Of a stretch of 64,000 nt of DNA, positions 55,471 through 63,813 are shown piece after piece. The translations under genes were made by a program, and so were the position numbers. Position 1 is the first letter of the stretch; every line of letters starts with the position of its first letter. The notes below the pieces were generated by a model. The model did not search any database. It saw only the letters and a program-made list of their open reading frames with translations, and was not told where the DNA came from. Origin of the DNA: JALORV01 sp963769745 (GTDB taxonomy: Bacteria; Pseudomonadota; Gammaproteobacteria; Burkholderiales; Burkholderiaceae_F); assembly GCA_963769745.1 (NCBI GenBank), contig CAVYNB010000014.1, positions 9,506 through 73,505 of the forward strand, given 5' to 3'.

Positions 55471-55824
55471 ATGAAGCGCAGGTCGCTGTTGCTGGGAGTC
55501 ACGGGTTTCGGCGGATTGACTCTGTTGGGATGCGGCGGATCCGGCGCACCGTCACCATCCGCTCCCGCTGCGCTGAACGCAGCGGCGGACGTGTGGGACC
55601 TGTCCCCCTGGATGTGGTTCATCGCGGGACAGAACCGGGTGATCGACCTCAGCCTGACGTTACCCGCCGACGTTGTCCGCGGAGGCGCCTTCGGACTCGC
55701 CAGCGGCAGCACACCGCTGCCGCCGGGATTCACACTCATGCCATCCGGATTGCTGACCGTCGTAAATCCAGCCGTCGGTCAGACCATGAACGTGCAGTTC
55801 ACGTACGCAGAACCGGGAACTTGA
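55471..55824 (+). CDS. Small lipoprotein of unknown function
   Basis: This 117-residue protein starts at ATG 55471. A lipoprotein signal (KRRSLLLGVTGFGGLTLLGC, lipobox Cys near residue 21; the RR pair suggests possible Tat export) precedes a Gly/Ser/Pro/Ala-rich spacer and a small beta-rich domain with LSLTLPADVVRGGAFGLASG and LPPGFTLMPSGLLTV, similar in feel to bacterial Ig-like (putative Ig) modules. It overlaps the end of the PEP-CTERM gene convergently by 26 bases. I do not recognise the family. Confidence 0.6.
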   Translation: MKRRSLLLGVTGFGGLTLLGCGGSGAPSPSAPAALNAAADVWDLSPWMWFIAGQNRVIDLSLTLPADVVRGGAFGLASGSTPLPPGFTLMPSGLLTVVNPAVGQTMNVQFTYAEPGT

Positions 55825-56233
55825 CAGCCCGGCCGCGATACCGCCCTTTCCCTATCACGAGGCCGAACAACGCCGCAGCCAGTAGCGCCAGGGTCGTTGG
55901 CTCGGGCACCGGCGTCGTGACGGGTTGCTCGGCGATCGGAATGGGAAGCGAGCTATCGACCACCGGCGGCAAGGTGTCGATCACGGGTGGCAGCGGCGTG
56001 TCGACGGGTGGCGGCTGGAATTTCAGCACCTCTTCCTTTTCCGACTGCCCATCGAGGCACGATCCGTCGACATCGCTGCGCGAGCACAGTTGCTTGCGCA
56101 TCAGCGTGTCGCTCATCGTCGCAACCTTGGGTTTCTGCGCGACATCGACCCAACTGTAGAACACCTCCGCCTGAGCGGGAGCACCTGCAGCCAGCCCGGC
56201 TCCGGCAACGAGTACAGCGATACTGCGTTTCAT
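55799..56233 (-). CDS. PEP-CTERM sorting domain protein
   Basis: This 144-residue exported protein starts at ATG 56233 behind GGGGCTG. A signal peptide (KRSIAVLVAGAGLAAGAPAQA) is followed by VFYSWVDVAQKPKVATMSDT (a DUF4124-like start), two Cys, then a Pro/Val-rich linker (PPPVDTPLPPVIDTLPPVVD). It ends in the PEP-CTERM tripartite signal: V-P-E-P, hydrophobic helix TTLALLAAALFGLVIG and the basic KGRYRGR cluster. Such proteins are cut and sorted by an exosortase (EpsH/XrtA), usually with exopolysaccharide genes. No exosortase is in the window. Confidence 0.85.
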   Translation of the reverse strand: MKRSIAVLVAGAGLAAGAPAQAEVFYSWVDVAQKPKVATMSDTLMRKQLCSRSDVDGSCLDGQSEKEEVLKFQPPPVDTPLPPVIDTLPPVVDSSLPIPIAEQPVTTPVPEPTTLALLAAALFGLVIGKGRYRGRAVKFPVLRT

Positions 56234-56312
56234 CGACAGCCCCTTGGCGCCGACCTGCCGGCGCACACCTGATTTCTACATCCCCAAATTACAATGGTCG
56301 AGTCGCTAAATC

Positions 56313-56332
56313 GATCGTCTATGCAGACGATC
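56313..56332. promoter_or_regulatory. Perfect 8-bp inverted repeat between PEP-CTERM and CoA-binding genes
   Basis: GATCGTCT-ATGC-AGACGATC is a perfect palindrome in the 220-base divergent spacer, about 80 bases before the PEP-CTERM start and 120 before the CoA-binding gene. The size fits a dimeric regulator operator. The regulator is unknown. Confidence 0.4.
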
Positions 56333-56453
56333 AATGTTGTGCCGTATTGCGGCCGCGAGCTTGTCAAGTTTTTCGACACTTGGGCGCTTTTCAGCATCAA
56401 CGGGCACCTTTCATCAATGCCGGACTCGTCGTGCATGCAATGGGGTAATCACT

Positions 56454-56942
56454 ATGGCCGATAGCACCGACATCCCGACGCTGCGCCGTCTGCTGCACGA
56501 CTGCCGTCGGATTGCCGTTGTCGGCATCTCGGCGGAATGGCATCGCCCGAGCTACTTCGTCGGCAAATACCTGCTCGAGCACGGCTACACGATGATCCCC
56601 GTGAACCCGAAGTACTCCGAGGTTCTGGGGCAGAAGTGCTATCCCGATGTACGCACGGCCGCCCAGGCCGCCGGCCCGATCGACATGGTGGACTGTTTCC
56701 GGCGGGCCGACGATATCGGACCGCTGGCCGACGATGCGATCGCGGTCGGCGCCCGTTGCCTGTGGATGCAACTGGGCGTGACCAACAGCGCCGCTGCCGA
56801 ACGTGCGCGCGCTGCCGGACTCGACGTGGTGCAGGACCGCTGCGTGAAGATCGAGCACGGGCGCCTGTTTGGCGGACTGAACTGGGCTGGCGTGAACACA
56901 CGCGTGATTTCCAGCAAGCGCCCGCGGCAGCTGCCGTACTGA
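56454..56942 (+). CDS. CoA-binding domain protein (YccU-like)
   Basis: This 162-residue protein has a CoA_binding_2 Rossmann-like domain: RRIAVVGISAEWHRPSYFVG, YLLEHGYTMIPVNPKYSEVL and GARCLWMQLGVTNSAAAERA, then VVQDRCVKIEHGRLFG. The family binds CoA or related nucleotides; its role is unknown. The start is ATG 56454; the frame upstream to 56334 is not conserved. It ends 10 bases before metY, so the two genes are likely co-transcribed. Confidence 0.88.
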   Translation: MADSTDIPTLRRLLHDCRRIAVVGISAEWHRPSYFVGKYLLEHGYTMIPVNPKYSEVLGQKCYPDVRTAAQAAGPIDMVDCFRRADDIGPLADDAIAVGARCLWMQLGVTNSAAAERARAAGLDVVQDRCVKIEHGRLFGGLNWAGVNTRVISSKRPRQLPY

Positions 56943-56952
56943 GGAGACCTCC

Positions 56953-58251
56953 ATGGCAGACCGCGCCTTCGGCATCGAGACTTTGTGCCTGCACGCCGGC
57001 CAGATTCCGGATCCCGTGACCGGCAGTCGCGCCGCGCCGATCTACCAGACGACGTCGTACGTGTTCGACTCGGCCGATCATGCGGCGAGCCTGTTCAACC
57101 TGCAGACTTTCGGCAACGTCTATTCACGTATCAGCAATCCGACGGTGGCCGTGCTGGAGGAGCGTGTCGCTGCGCTGGAAAATGGCCGCGCGGCACTCGC
57201 GACCGCGAGCGGCATGTCGGCGCAGATGACGGGCATTCTCGCGATCGTGCAGCCGGGCGAACACGTCGTGGCCTCGTCGCTGCTGTACGGCGGCACGTAC
57301 TCGCAGTTCGATATCACGCTGCGCAAGATGGGCATCGAGACGACCTTTGTCGACCCCGACAGGCCGGAGAATTTCCGCGCCGCGCTGCGCGAGTCGACCC
57401 GACTGGTGTACGCCGAGACGCTGGGCAACCCCAAGATCAACGTGCTCGACATCGAGCCGATTGCAGCGATAGCGCATGCGGCCGGCGTGCCGCTGATGAT
57501 CGACAACACGATGGCCTCTCCCTACCTGTGCCGGCCGTTCGACTGGGGTGCGGACATCGTGGTCCACTCCGCGACCAAGTATCTGGGCGGGCACGGCACC
57601 ACGCTGGGCGGTGTGCTGGTCGAGCGCGGCCAGTTCGACTGGGGCAACGGCAAGTTCCCGGACATGGTGCTGCCGTCGAAGGGCTATCACGGCGTCAAGT
57701 TCTGGGAGACCTTCGGCGACTTCGCCTACACGATGAAGGCGCGCATGGAAGTGATGCGCGTGCACGGCGCGGCACTCGCCCCGCTGTCGGCCTTCCTGCT
57801 GCTGCAGGGAATCGAGACACTCCATCTGCGCATGGAGCGACACTGCCAGAACGCGCGTCGAGTCGCCGGGTTCCTGAGCGCGCATCCCCGCGTTGCATGG
57901 GTCAACTGGCCCGGCCTTCCATCGAGCCCGTACTACCAGCTGGCGCGCAAGTACCTGCGCACCGTCGATGGCGAGCCGGGGGCCGCCGGGGTGATGACCT
58001 TCGGCATCAAGGGCGGCGCAGCGGCCGGCGAGAAATTCATCGACGCACTGCAGTTCCTCTCGCACCTGGCCAACATCGGCGACGCAAAATCGCTCGTCAT
58101 CCATCCGGCGTCGACGACGCATCGTCAACTGACGGAAGCCGATCAGCTGAAGGCCGGCGTCACACCCGACATGGTGCGCCTGTCAATCGGCATCGAATCG
58201 ATCGACGACATCCTCTGGGACCTCGAACAGGCGCTCGACAGGAGCCAATGA
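56953..58251 (+). CDS. metY: O-acetylhomoserine/O-succinylhomoserine sulfhydrylase family enzyme
   Basis: This 432-residue Cys/Met metabolism PLP enzyme has AFGIETLCLHAGQIPDPVTG, YSRISNPTVAVLEERVAALE, TASGMSAQMTGILAIVQPGE, DNTMASPYLCRPFDWGADIV and the PLP lysine in VHSATKYLGGHGTTLGGVLV. These features and length match O-acetylhomoserine aminocarboxypropyltransferases, which make homocysteine from sulfide. With cysM and the desulfhydrase-like gene it is the third sulfur amino-acid gene of the window. Acyl-group preference cannot be decided by eye. Confidence 0.92.
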   Translation: MADRAFGIETLCLHAGQIPDPVTGSRAAPIYQTTSYVFDSADHAASLFNLQTFGNVYSRISNPTVAVLEERVAALENGRAALATASGMSAQMTGILAIVQPGEHVVASSLLYGGTYSQFDITLRKMGIETTFVDPDRPENFRAALRESTRLVYAETLGNPKINVLDIEPIAAIAHAAGVPLMIDNTMASPYLCRPFDWGADIVVHSATKYLGGHGTTLGGVLVERGQFDWGNGKFPDMVLPSKGYHGVKFWETFGDFAYTMKARMEVMRVHGAALAPLSAFLLLQGIETLHLRMERHCQNARRVAGFLSAHPRVAWVNWPGLPSSPYYQLARKYLRTVDGEPGAAGVMTFGIKGGAAAGEKFIDALQFLSHLANIGDAKSLVIHPASTTHRQLTEADQLKAGVTPDMVRLSIGIESIDDILWDLEQALDRSQ

Positions 58252-58293
58252 TGCGCGCGTGGACGGCGCCGCGGCCACAGCGATAATCCGCGG

Positions 58294-59748
58294 ATGGACG
58301 AACAGTCGGCTCGCGATATCGTGCTCGTGCGTGCGATCGAAACCACCGATGCGTCGGGGGCGATCTTCACGGCGGATGACCGGCGCTATGCGAGCCGTGC
58401 GGCAGGAGAACTCGCGCACTGGCAGGCGGCAGAGCAACGCACGGCGGCAACGGCCGAGCAGTTTCTCGCAAAGCGCGCCGGCCTGGCGCTCGACAAGCTG
58501 AGTACCCGGGCGCCCGCGCTGCGTGTCCTGCGCAAGGCTCGCTGGCGCCCGTGGATCGGCGTGGCCCTACCCGTCGCCGCATTCGCGCTGGGCGCACTGA
58601 CCGAGCACATCGCCGACCGCCAGCATGTAAATGTGCTGGCGTTCCCGTTGCTCGGCATCCTTGCCTGGAACGTGGCGGTCTATCTCTTCCTGATCCTGCG
58701 TCCGCTTCTTGGACATCGACTAGGCCCACTGCGACGCTGGATCGCCGGTGCAGCGCGATTCCCACGGACAACCTCCAGCGAAATCGCCGCCGCGGCCGCA
58801 GCACGTTTCACTTCGGACTGGACCGACCTCAGCGCGACGCTGCTCGACGCTCGCGCGGGCCGCGTGCTGCATCTTTCGGCGGCACTGTTCGCGCTGGGTG
58901 CGCTGCTGGGCCTGTACGTGCGCGCCGTGGCATTCGAATACCGCATCGGCTGGGAAAGCACCTTCCTGCAGCCCGCATCGGTTCACGCATTTCTCGCCGC
59001 CTTGCTCGGTCCGGCCGCAAGACTGCTCGGCACGACGTTCCCCTCGGTTAACGCGATCGAGGCGATGCGCATCACCGGCGGTGTCGGTGGCACGAATGCC
59101 GGACCCTGGATTCATCTGTACGCCGTCACGGTCGGCATTGCGGTGGTCCTGCCCCGGCTCGCCCTCTTTGCCTGGTCCGCGTGGCGCGAACGGAGGCTGG
59201 CAGGGGCGTTCAGCTTCGATCTCGGCACCGCCTACTTCCGTCGGGTGCTGGCCTCCTTCGCGCCCAGCAATGCGCGCGTTCGCGTCATTCCGTACAGCTA
59301 CACACTCGACGAGTCCGGGGTGGCAGGCTTGAATGGACTGGCACGGCATCTGCTCGGCGACGCGACGCAACTGGCGTTGCGACCCAGCGTGGAGTTCGGC
59401 ACCGAAGCCAGCGCGGCCGAAGGACTGGCGCGACGCGAGGACGACCTGCCACTGACGCTCGCAGTCTTCAACGCGGCGGCTACGCCCGAGAATGAAAACC
59501 ACGGACGGTTCCTCGATACGCTGAAGTCCGCACTCGATACACCGCTGGCCGTTGTCATCGACACCGGGCCGTATCGTCGGCGCCTGGCCGGGCAATCGGG
59601 TGCCAATGAGCGCGTGGACGAACGTTGCCGGGCGTGGCAAGGCTTTGCTGCCCAGCGCGACCTCCCGTTCGCCTGTATCGATTTCACCGCGCCGGACCTG
59701 GGCCGAGCCGAGACAGATCTGGCCGCGGCGCTGGGAGGCACCCAGTGA
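58294..59748 (+). CDS. DUF2868 membrane protein
   Basis: This 484-residue protein has a soluble N-terminal part (LVRAIETTDASGAIFTADDR) and at least four membrane segments, including WRPWIGVALPVAAFALGALT, VLAFPLLGILAWNVAVYLFL, LHLSAALFALGALLGLYVRA and IHLYAVTVGIAVVLPRLALF. The cytoplasmic C-terminal domain has GGVGGTNAGPWIHLYA and RVIPYSYTLDESG. It matches DUF2868, almost always encoded before a DUF3482 GTPase. Its stop overlaps the GTG of that gene (GTGA), so the two are translationally coupled and probably act together. Confidence 0.9.
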   Translation: MDEQSARDIVLVRAIETTDASGAIFTADDRRYASRAAGELAHWQAAEQRTAATAEQFLAKRAGLALDKLSTRAPALRVLRKARWRPWIGVALPVAAFALGALTEHIADRQHVNVLAFPLLGILAWNVAVYLFLILRPLLGHRLGPLRRWIAGAARFPRTTSSEIAAAAAARFTSDWTDLSATLLDARAGRVLHLSAALFALGALLGLYVRAVAFEYRIGWESTFLQPASVHAFLAALLGPAARLLGTTFPSVNAIEAMRITGGVGGTNAGPWIHLYAVTVGIAVVLPRLALFAWSAWRERRLAGAFSFDLGTAYFRRVLASFAPSNARVRVIPYSYTLDESGVAGLNGLARHLLGDATQLALRPSVEFGTEASAAEGLARREDDLPLTLAVFNAAATPENENHGRFLDTLKSALDTPLAVVIDTGPYRRRLAGQSGANERVDERCRAWQGFAAQRDLPFACIDFTAPDLGRAETDLAAALGGTQ

Positions 59749-61319
59749 GCAACGGGTTGGGTAGCGACATCGGCACGCCGGTCACGGTCGAACTCGCCCT
59801 CGTTTCGCATACGAACAGCGGCAAGACGACGCTGGCGCGCACCCTGCTCGGCCGCGACGTCGGTGAAGTGCGAGACGCGCCGCATGTGACCGAACTTGCG
59901 GAGCCGTACCTGTTGCTGGAAACCCCGTCAGGCGATGCGCTACGGCTGTGGGACACCCCCGGCTTCGGCGACTCCGCGCGACTGGTGCAGCGACTTCGCA
60001 TGGACGGCAACCCGATCGGCTGGCTGCTGCGTGAAGTCTGGGACCGCCATCGGGACCGGCCGTTCTGGTGCAGTCAGCAGGCGGTACGCGCGGCGCGCAC
60101 TTCCTCGGACGTTGTCCTGTATCTCGTCAACGCCGCGGAACAGCCGCGTGACGCCGGTTACCTTGCATCCGAGATCCAGGTGCTGCGCTGGATCGACAAG
60201 CCGGTGCTCGTCCTGCTCAATCAGGTCGGTCCGCCGCGGCCCCGTGCCGATGACGCGGCGGAGCAGGAACGCTGGCGCAGCCATGTCGCAGGACTCGGCC
60301 TGGCGTGCGATGTGCTGACGCTCGACGCGTTTGCGCGCTGCTGGGTGCAGGAAGGCACGTTGCTGGCCGCCGTCTCGACACGGCTGGCGCCGGAAAAGCG
60401 CGATGGATTTGCGCGCATGCAGTCGGAGTGGGCCGCTCGCAATGTCGAGCGCTTCGAGTCCTGCATGCAGGTGCTGGCCGAGCAGATGGCCGCTGCCGCC
60501 CATGACGCGGAAACGATCGACGAGCCCGCTGCCTCGATCGGCTCGCGCATGCTCGTCACGCTGGGCCTGCGCAAGGATGACGACGCGCGCAGCCGTGCGA
60601 TGGCGGCACTGGCCGCTCGACTCGACGCCAGCGTCAAAGCGGCAACCGACCGCATGATCGCGATCAGCGGCCTCGACGGGGGTACGACCGAAACCATTCT
60701 GAAGCGCGTGCAGGAAGCCTATGCGACCCAGGAGCCGATCGCGGAGGGTCGCGCCGCCCTGTTCGGTGGCGTGCTGACCGGTGCCATCACCGGCCTGAAG
60801 GCCGATCTCGCTACCGGCGGACTGTCGATGGGCGCCGGTCTGCTCGTCGGTGCAGTCCTTGGTGGGCTCGGCGGCGCAGGCATCGCGCGCGGGATCAACA
60901 AGTTGACCGGCTCCGAGCGCGCCCGACTGAGCTGGCCTGATGACTTCCTCGACGGGCTGGTGCGCGCCAGCGTCTTGCGCTACCTGGCCGTTGCCCACTA
61001 TGGCCGAGGCCGCGGGCAATTCGTGGAAGGCGAGGCGCCAGCTCACTGGCATGACGAGGTGCAGACACAACTTGCCGCGCGGCGCGATGCACTGCACGAC
61101 CTCTGGAGCAGTGCACGGGCCGACAGTCGACTCGATGCGACCGTGCACGCACTGAAGGGCGAACTGCAGGCGGTGACGGCGCGCGTCCTTATGAAGCTGT
61201 ATCCGGACGCCGTACCCTCGCAGCTCAATGCATTGTCACTGCCGGCGCAGTCGGCCGACACATCCCCGCCGCATGAAGCAACGCCAGGCGCACTGCAACG
61301 TGATACCCGCGTAAGCTAG
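59745..61319 (+). CDS. DUF3482 GTPase (membrane-associated, Era/dynamin-like G domain)
   Basis: This 524-residue protein starts at GTG 59745. The G domain at residues about 15-190 has G1 LVSHTNSGKTTLARTLLG, G3 LWDTPGFGDSARLVQRLR and a probable G4 VLVLLNQVGPP (N-Q-V-G instead of NKxD). The C-terminal half (DUF3482) is helical and has a glycine-rich hydrophobic hairpin LFGGVLTGAITGLKADLATG...GAGLLVGAVLGGLGGAGIAR near residues 340-385, suggesting membrane insertion. Coupled to DUF2868. The pair is of unknown function; membrane remodelling or stress defence is only a guess. Confidence 0.88.
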   Translation: MSNGLGSDIGTPVTVELALVSHTNSGKTTLARTLLGRDVGEVRDAPHVTELAEPYLLLETPSGDALRLWDTPGFGDSARLVQRLRMDGNPIGWLLREVWDRHRDRPFWCSQQAVRAARTSSDVVLYLVNAAEQPRDAGYLASEIQVLRWIDKPVLVLLNQVGPPRPRADDAAEQERWRSHVAGLGLACDVLTLDAFARCWVQEGTLLAAVSTRLAPEKRDGFARMQSEWAARNVERFESCMQVLAEQMAAAAHDAETIDEPAASIGSRMLVTLGLRKDDDARSRAMAALAARLDASVKAATDRMIAISGLDGGTTETILKRVQEAYATQEPIAEGRAALFGGVLTGAITGLKADLATGGLSMGAGLLVGAVLGGLGGAGIARGINKLTGSERARLSWPDDFLDGLVRASVLRYLAVAHYGRGRGQFVEGEAPAHWHDEVQTQLAARRDALHDLWSSARADSRLDATVHALKGELQAVTARVLMKLYPDAVPSQLNALSLPAQSADTSPPHEATPGALQRDTRVS

Positions 61320-61341
61320 CGACCGATTTCAGGAGCCGAAG

Positions 61342-61674
61342 ATGAAGACATCCAACATTGCTGCGATCCTTGGCGCAGGCGCCCTCCTCGCCGCGTGTTC
61401 GACGGCCACGCCCCCGGCAACGACCGACGCTCGCATTCCGGCCGCGCAGAACTACGATGTAAAGATCCAGCCCGCGCGTATTTCACCCAATCCGCAGGGC
61501 GCGTTCGCGCTGTCCAGCACGACCGGCTGCGACGTCATCTACATTACAAAGGCCGCCGCGGCAGACACGGTGACCTACGCCGTGCGTCCGACCAGCCGCG
61601 TTCCCGATGCGAAGCAGTGCATCGACATGCTGAAGGAACAGCCCGGGGTCGAGGCGATCGTCGCCGCGCGTTGA
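61342..61674 (+). CDS. Small lipoprotein, unknown
   Basis: This 110-residue protein starts at ATG 61342 behind CAGGAG. The lipoprotein signal is KTSNIAAILGAGALLAAC (Cys near residue 19). The mature part contains two Cys (TTGCDVIYITKAAAADTVTY and AKQCIDMLKEQPGVEAIVAA) that could pair. It starts 22 bases after the DUF3482 gene, possibly the end of that operon. Family not recognised; confidence in coding status is good because of signal, ribosome binding site and spacing. Confidence 0.7.
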   Translation: MKTSNIAAILGAGALLAACSTATPPATTDARIPAAQNYDVKIQPARISPNPQGAFALSSTTGCDVIYITKAAAADTVTYAVRPTSRVPDAKQCIDMLKEQPGVEAIVAAR

Positions 61675-61770
61675 GTCGCGGCTGCGTCGACATCGGTCAC
61701 TATCAGTAGCAGCCCAAGGGCCGCGATCAGGCGACTGGGGCGACACGCCCGAGGTGCCGCGCGTTATCGC

Positions 61771-63348
61771 TCAGCCTGACTTGTGGTCGTACATCAGGCG
61801 GTCTGCGCGCCGCATCAGGGTCTCGACGGTGTCATCTGGCCGCGCGGCAGTCACGCCGATGCTCATCGTGACGGTCAGTCCTTCCGATAGATGATCCCAG
61901 TCGTGTGCCGCGATCACCTTGCGGATCCGGTCGCACGCCGCACTCGCCTCAGTCACCGATGCGTTGCCGAACAGCACGACCAGTTCGTCTCCGCCGGTGC
62001 GCGCGGCGAAGTCCACACTGCGCAGGGTCGCCCGCAGCACATCGCCGAGCGACCGCAGCACGGAATCGCCCACGACATGGGAGTGCCTGTCGTTGATGTT
62101 CTTGAACTGGTCGATGTCCAGTACGGCAAGTGCGCACGGCCTGCCGCCAGCTCGCAGCTCGGCCAGGGCATCCTGCACCAGCGGATCCAGCGCGCGGCGA
62201 TTCGCAAGCCCGGTCAGCGGGTCCTGTAGCGACAACTCGCGGAACGAACTCGCTTCGGCCGTCAGTGTGTCGAGCTGCTCGCGTTGCTTGAGCGACTCGC
62301 GCCAGCGTTCGATGCGCACGCGGTTCTCGCTGCGCAGGCGCAGGATCTCGCGCGTGACCTGCATGTGCCGGCGCAGCGCCTTGACCGCGGTCTCATGATC
62401 GCCAGTGGCCTCCGCGCAGCGTGAGAGCGCGTCATGCGCCTTGCCTTCGACCACCAGCAGGTCGAGGCGCTGCGCCATTTCGATCCCGCGTCGCGCACTT
62501 TCCACTCCGCGCACGGGGTCGGACTCGAGCAGGAAGACATCGGCCTCCACGACGGCACCCTCGGCCAGGCCGTGTGAATAACCCAGCTGGAGCGAGTCCC
62601 GGATCACGGAATCGACCGCGGCCCGCGCAGGTCCGGCATTGCCGAGTGCGACATGGATCTGGGCCAGCACCGCGTAGTGCGCCACGCGCTCGCGCAACTG
62701 CATCTCGGGCGTCGCGTCGGACGGCTGCTGCAGAAGATGCTCGGCCCAGGCCTGCAGCATGGTGAGGTGCTCACGATCGGGCGCGGACGCATGCAGCGCG
62801 GCCGGATCGGTCAGCCATCCAAGGTTGACGATCAACCAGTCGGTCCGGGCGGTCCGTTCCCAGGTCGCCAGAGTAGCCTCGCGCGCGATGTCGATCATGC
62901 GCGCAAAGAGCTGCAACCCTTCTTCATACGAACCGGCAGCGGAGTGTGCTGCGCCGAGGGCGCGGGTTGCCATCAGGCGCAATTCGGGCCGCGAGCCCTG
63001 CGGAGCGACGTCATGGGCCGCAAAGGCGGCGGCGTACGCATCGTCATAGCGGCGCAACTGGGCGCAGGCCAGCACGGCGTACGTCAGCGAGGCGACCTGC
63101 CCGGCCGCATCACCTTCGGCGGCATGCAGCTTGGCGGCCTGGATCGCGTGGGCATCCGCCGCCGAGAACTCGCCCAGCCGCAGCTCCAGCACCGCGAGGC
63201 GACTGAGCAGGCGCGCTTGCAGCGCGCTATCCGCGGCATTACGCGCCCGTTCGACCCCTTCGATCAATACTGTCCGGGCAGCATCGGTCCGCCCGTCCAG
63301 TACCGCGGCGGCAACCTGCTCCAGTTCAGTAGACGGCGATGCAGACAT
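61771..63348 (-). CDS. Diguanylate cyclase with N-terminal TPR-like sensor region
   Basis: This 525-residue protein starts at ATG 63348 (SASPSTELEQVAAAVLDGRT). Residues about 1-340 are helical, TPR-like repeats with no membrane segment or signal peptide, so it is cytosolic. A coiled linker (ILRLRSENRVRIERWRESLK) leads to the GGDEF domain: LQDPLTGLANRRALDPLVQD, LAVLDIDQFKNINDRHSHVV and the active site RTGGDELVVLFGNA. The signature is GGDEL, and the product-inhibition I-site RSVD lies five residues before it. It probably makes cyclic di-GMP, which would connect with the pilus genes in this window. Confidence 0.9.
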   Translation of the reverse strand: MSASPSTELEQVAAAVLDGRTDAARTVLIEGVERARNAADSALQARLLSRLAVLELRLGEFSAADAHAIQAAKLHAAEGDAAGQVASLTYAVLACAQLRRYDDAYAAAFAAHDVAPQGSRPELRLMATRALGAAHSAAGSYEEGLQLFARMIDIAREATLATWERTARTDWLIVNLGWLTDPAALHASAPDREHLTMLQAWAEHLLQQPSDATPEMQLRERVAHYAVLAQIHVALGNAGPARAAVDSVIRDSLQLGYSHGLAEGAVVEADVFLLESDPVRGVESARRGIEMAQRLDLLVVEGKAHDALSRCAEATGDHETAVKALRRHMQVTREILRLRSENRVRIERWRESLKQREQLDTLTAEASSFRELSLQDPLTGLANRRALDPLVQDALAELRAGGRPCALAVLDIDQFKNINDRHSHVVGDSVLRSLGDVLRATLRSVDFAARTGGDELVVLFGNASVTEASAACDRIRKVIAAHDWDHLSEGLTVTMSIGVTAARPDDTVETLMRRADRLMYDHKSG

Positions 63349-63363
63349 GGAACGCGAACTCAA

Positions 63364-63609
63364 GCCGGCGACTCACCGCGCGGCGAAACTAACGACTCGA
63401 ATCGCCCAAGCGTAGCGGTCGCCTGCACAGGATCTGGGTGGAAAAGCCGGGTAAATGGGGGTGAAACCCGGTCGCATGGCCTGGTCATGTCGATGGCATC
63501 CGGCATTCGAACGCCAGACGCTCGTTGCCTAAATCTGGCGAAGGACGCACTTCAGCGCGGGCGGCGACGACGCTGAATGAGATCCTGTGCGACTCGTTGC
63601 GCCGGAGCG
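63364..63609. other. Spacer without recognised gene
   Basis: About 245 bases between the diguanylate cyclase start and the small DUF4926-like gene. Short open frames cross it on both strands, but none has a ribosome binding site or family resemblance. It presumably contains the cyclase promoter on the minus strand. Nothing else was seen. Confidence 0.5.
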
Positions 63610-63813
63610 CTACTGATCGAGGCGAGGCTGAAGCCGCTCGAGCAGTGCCAGGGTTATCGGCAGGACCAGCGTCTCGTTGTTGTGGCGGATCGCGACTTCC
63701 GCGCTTGGCAGGCACTCGAACACCTGCACGATCTTTCCCTGAGCGCCCGCCGGCAGTTCACGCCCTTCCGAAAAAACGGGCCGAGTCAGGCGGACGGTAT
63801 CCCCTTTACCCAT
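63610..63813 (-). CDS. Small DUF4926-like protein
   Basis: This 67-residue protein, GKGDTVRLTRPVFSEGRELP then GAQGKIVQVFECLPSAEVAI, has the SH3/KOW-like beta pattern (G-D-x-V-R-L ... G-x-x-G-x-I-V) seen in DUF4926 proteins. These are small and often found near toxin-like or mobile genes. No clear Shine-Dalgarno sequence precedes the ATG at 63813. Nothing recognisable lies between it and the window end. Function unknown. Confidence 0.5.
   Translation of the reverse strand: MGKGDTVRLTRPVFSEGRELPAGAQGKIVQVFECLPSAEVAIRHNNETLVLPITLALLERLQPRLDQ

Noticed and set aside
54987..56233. Genomic island inserted at the tmRNA 3' end
   Set aside because: tmRNA ends are common integration sites, but no integrase, no repeated tmRNA tail and no phage gene follow.
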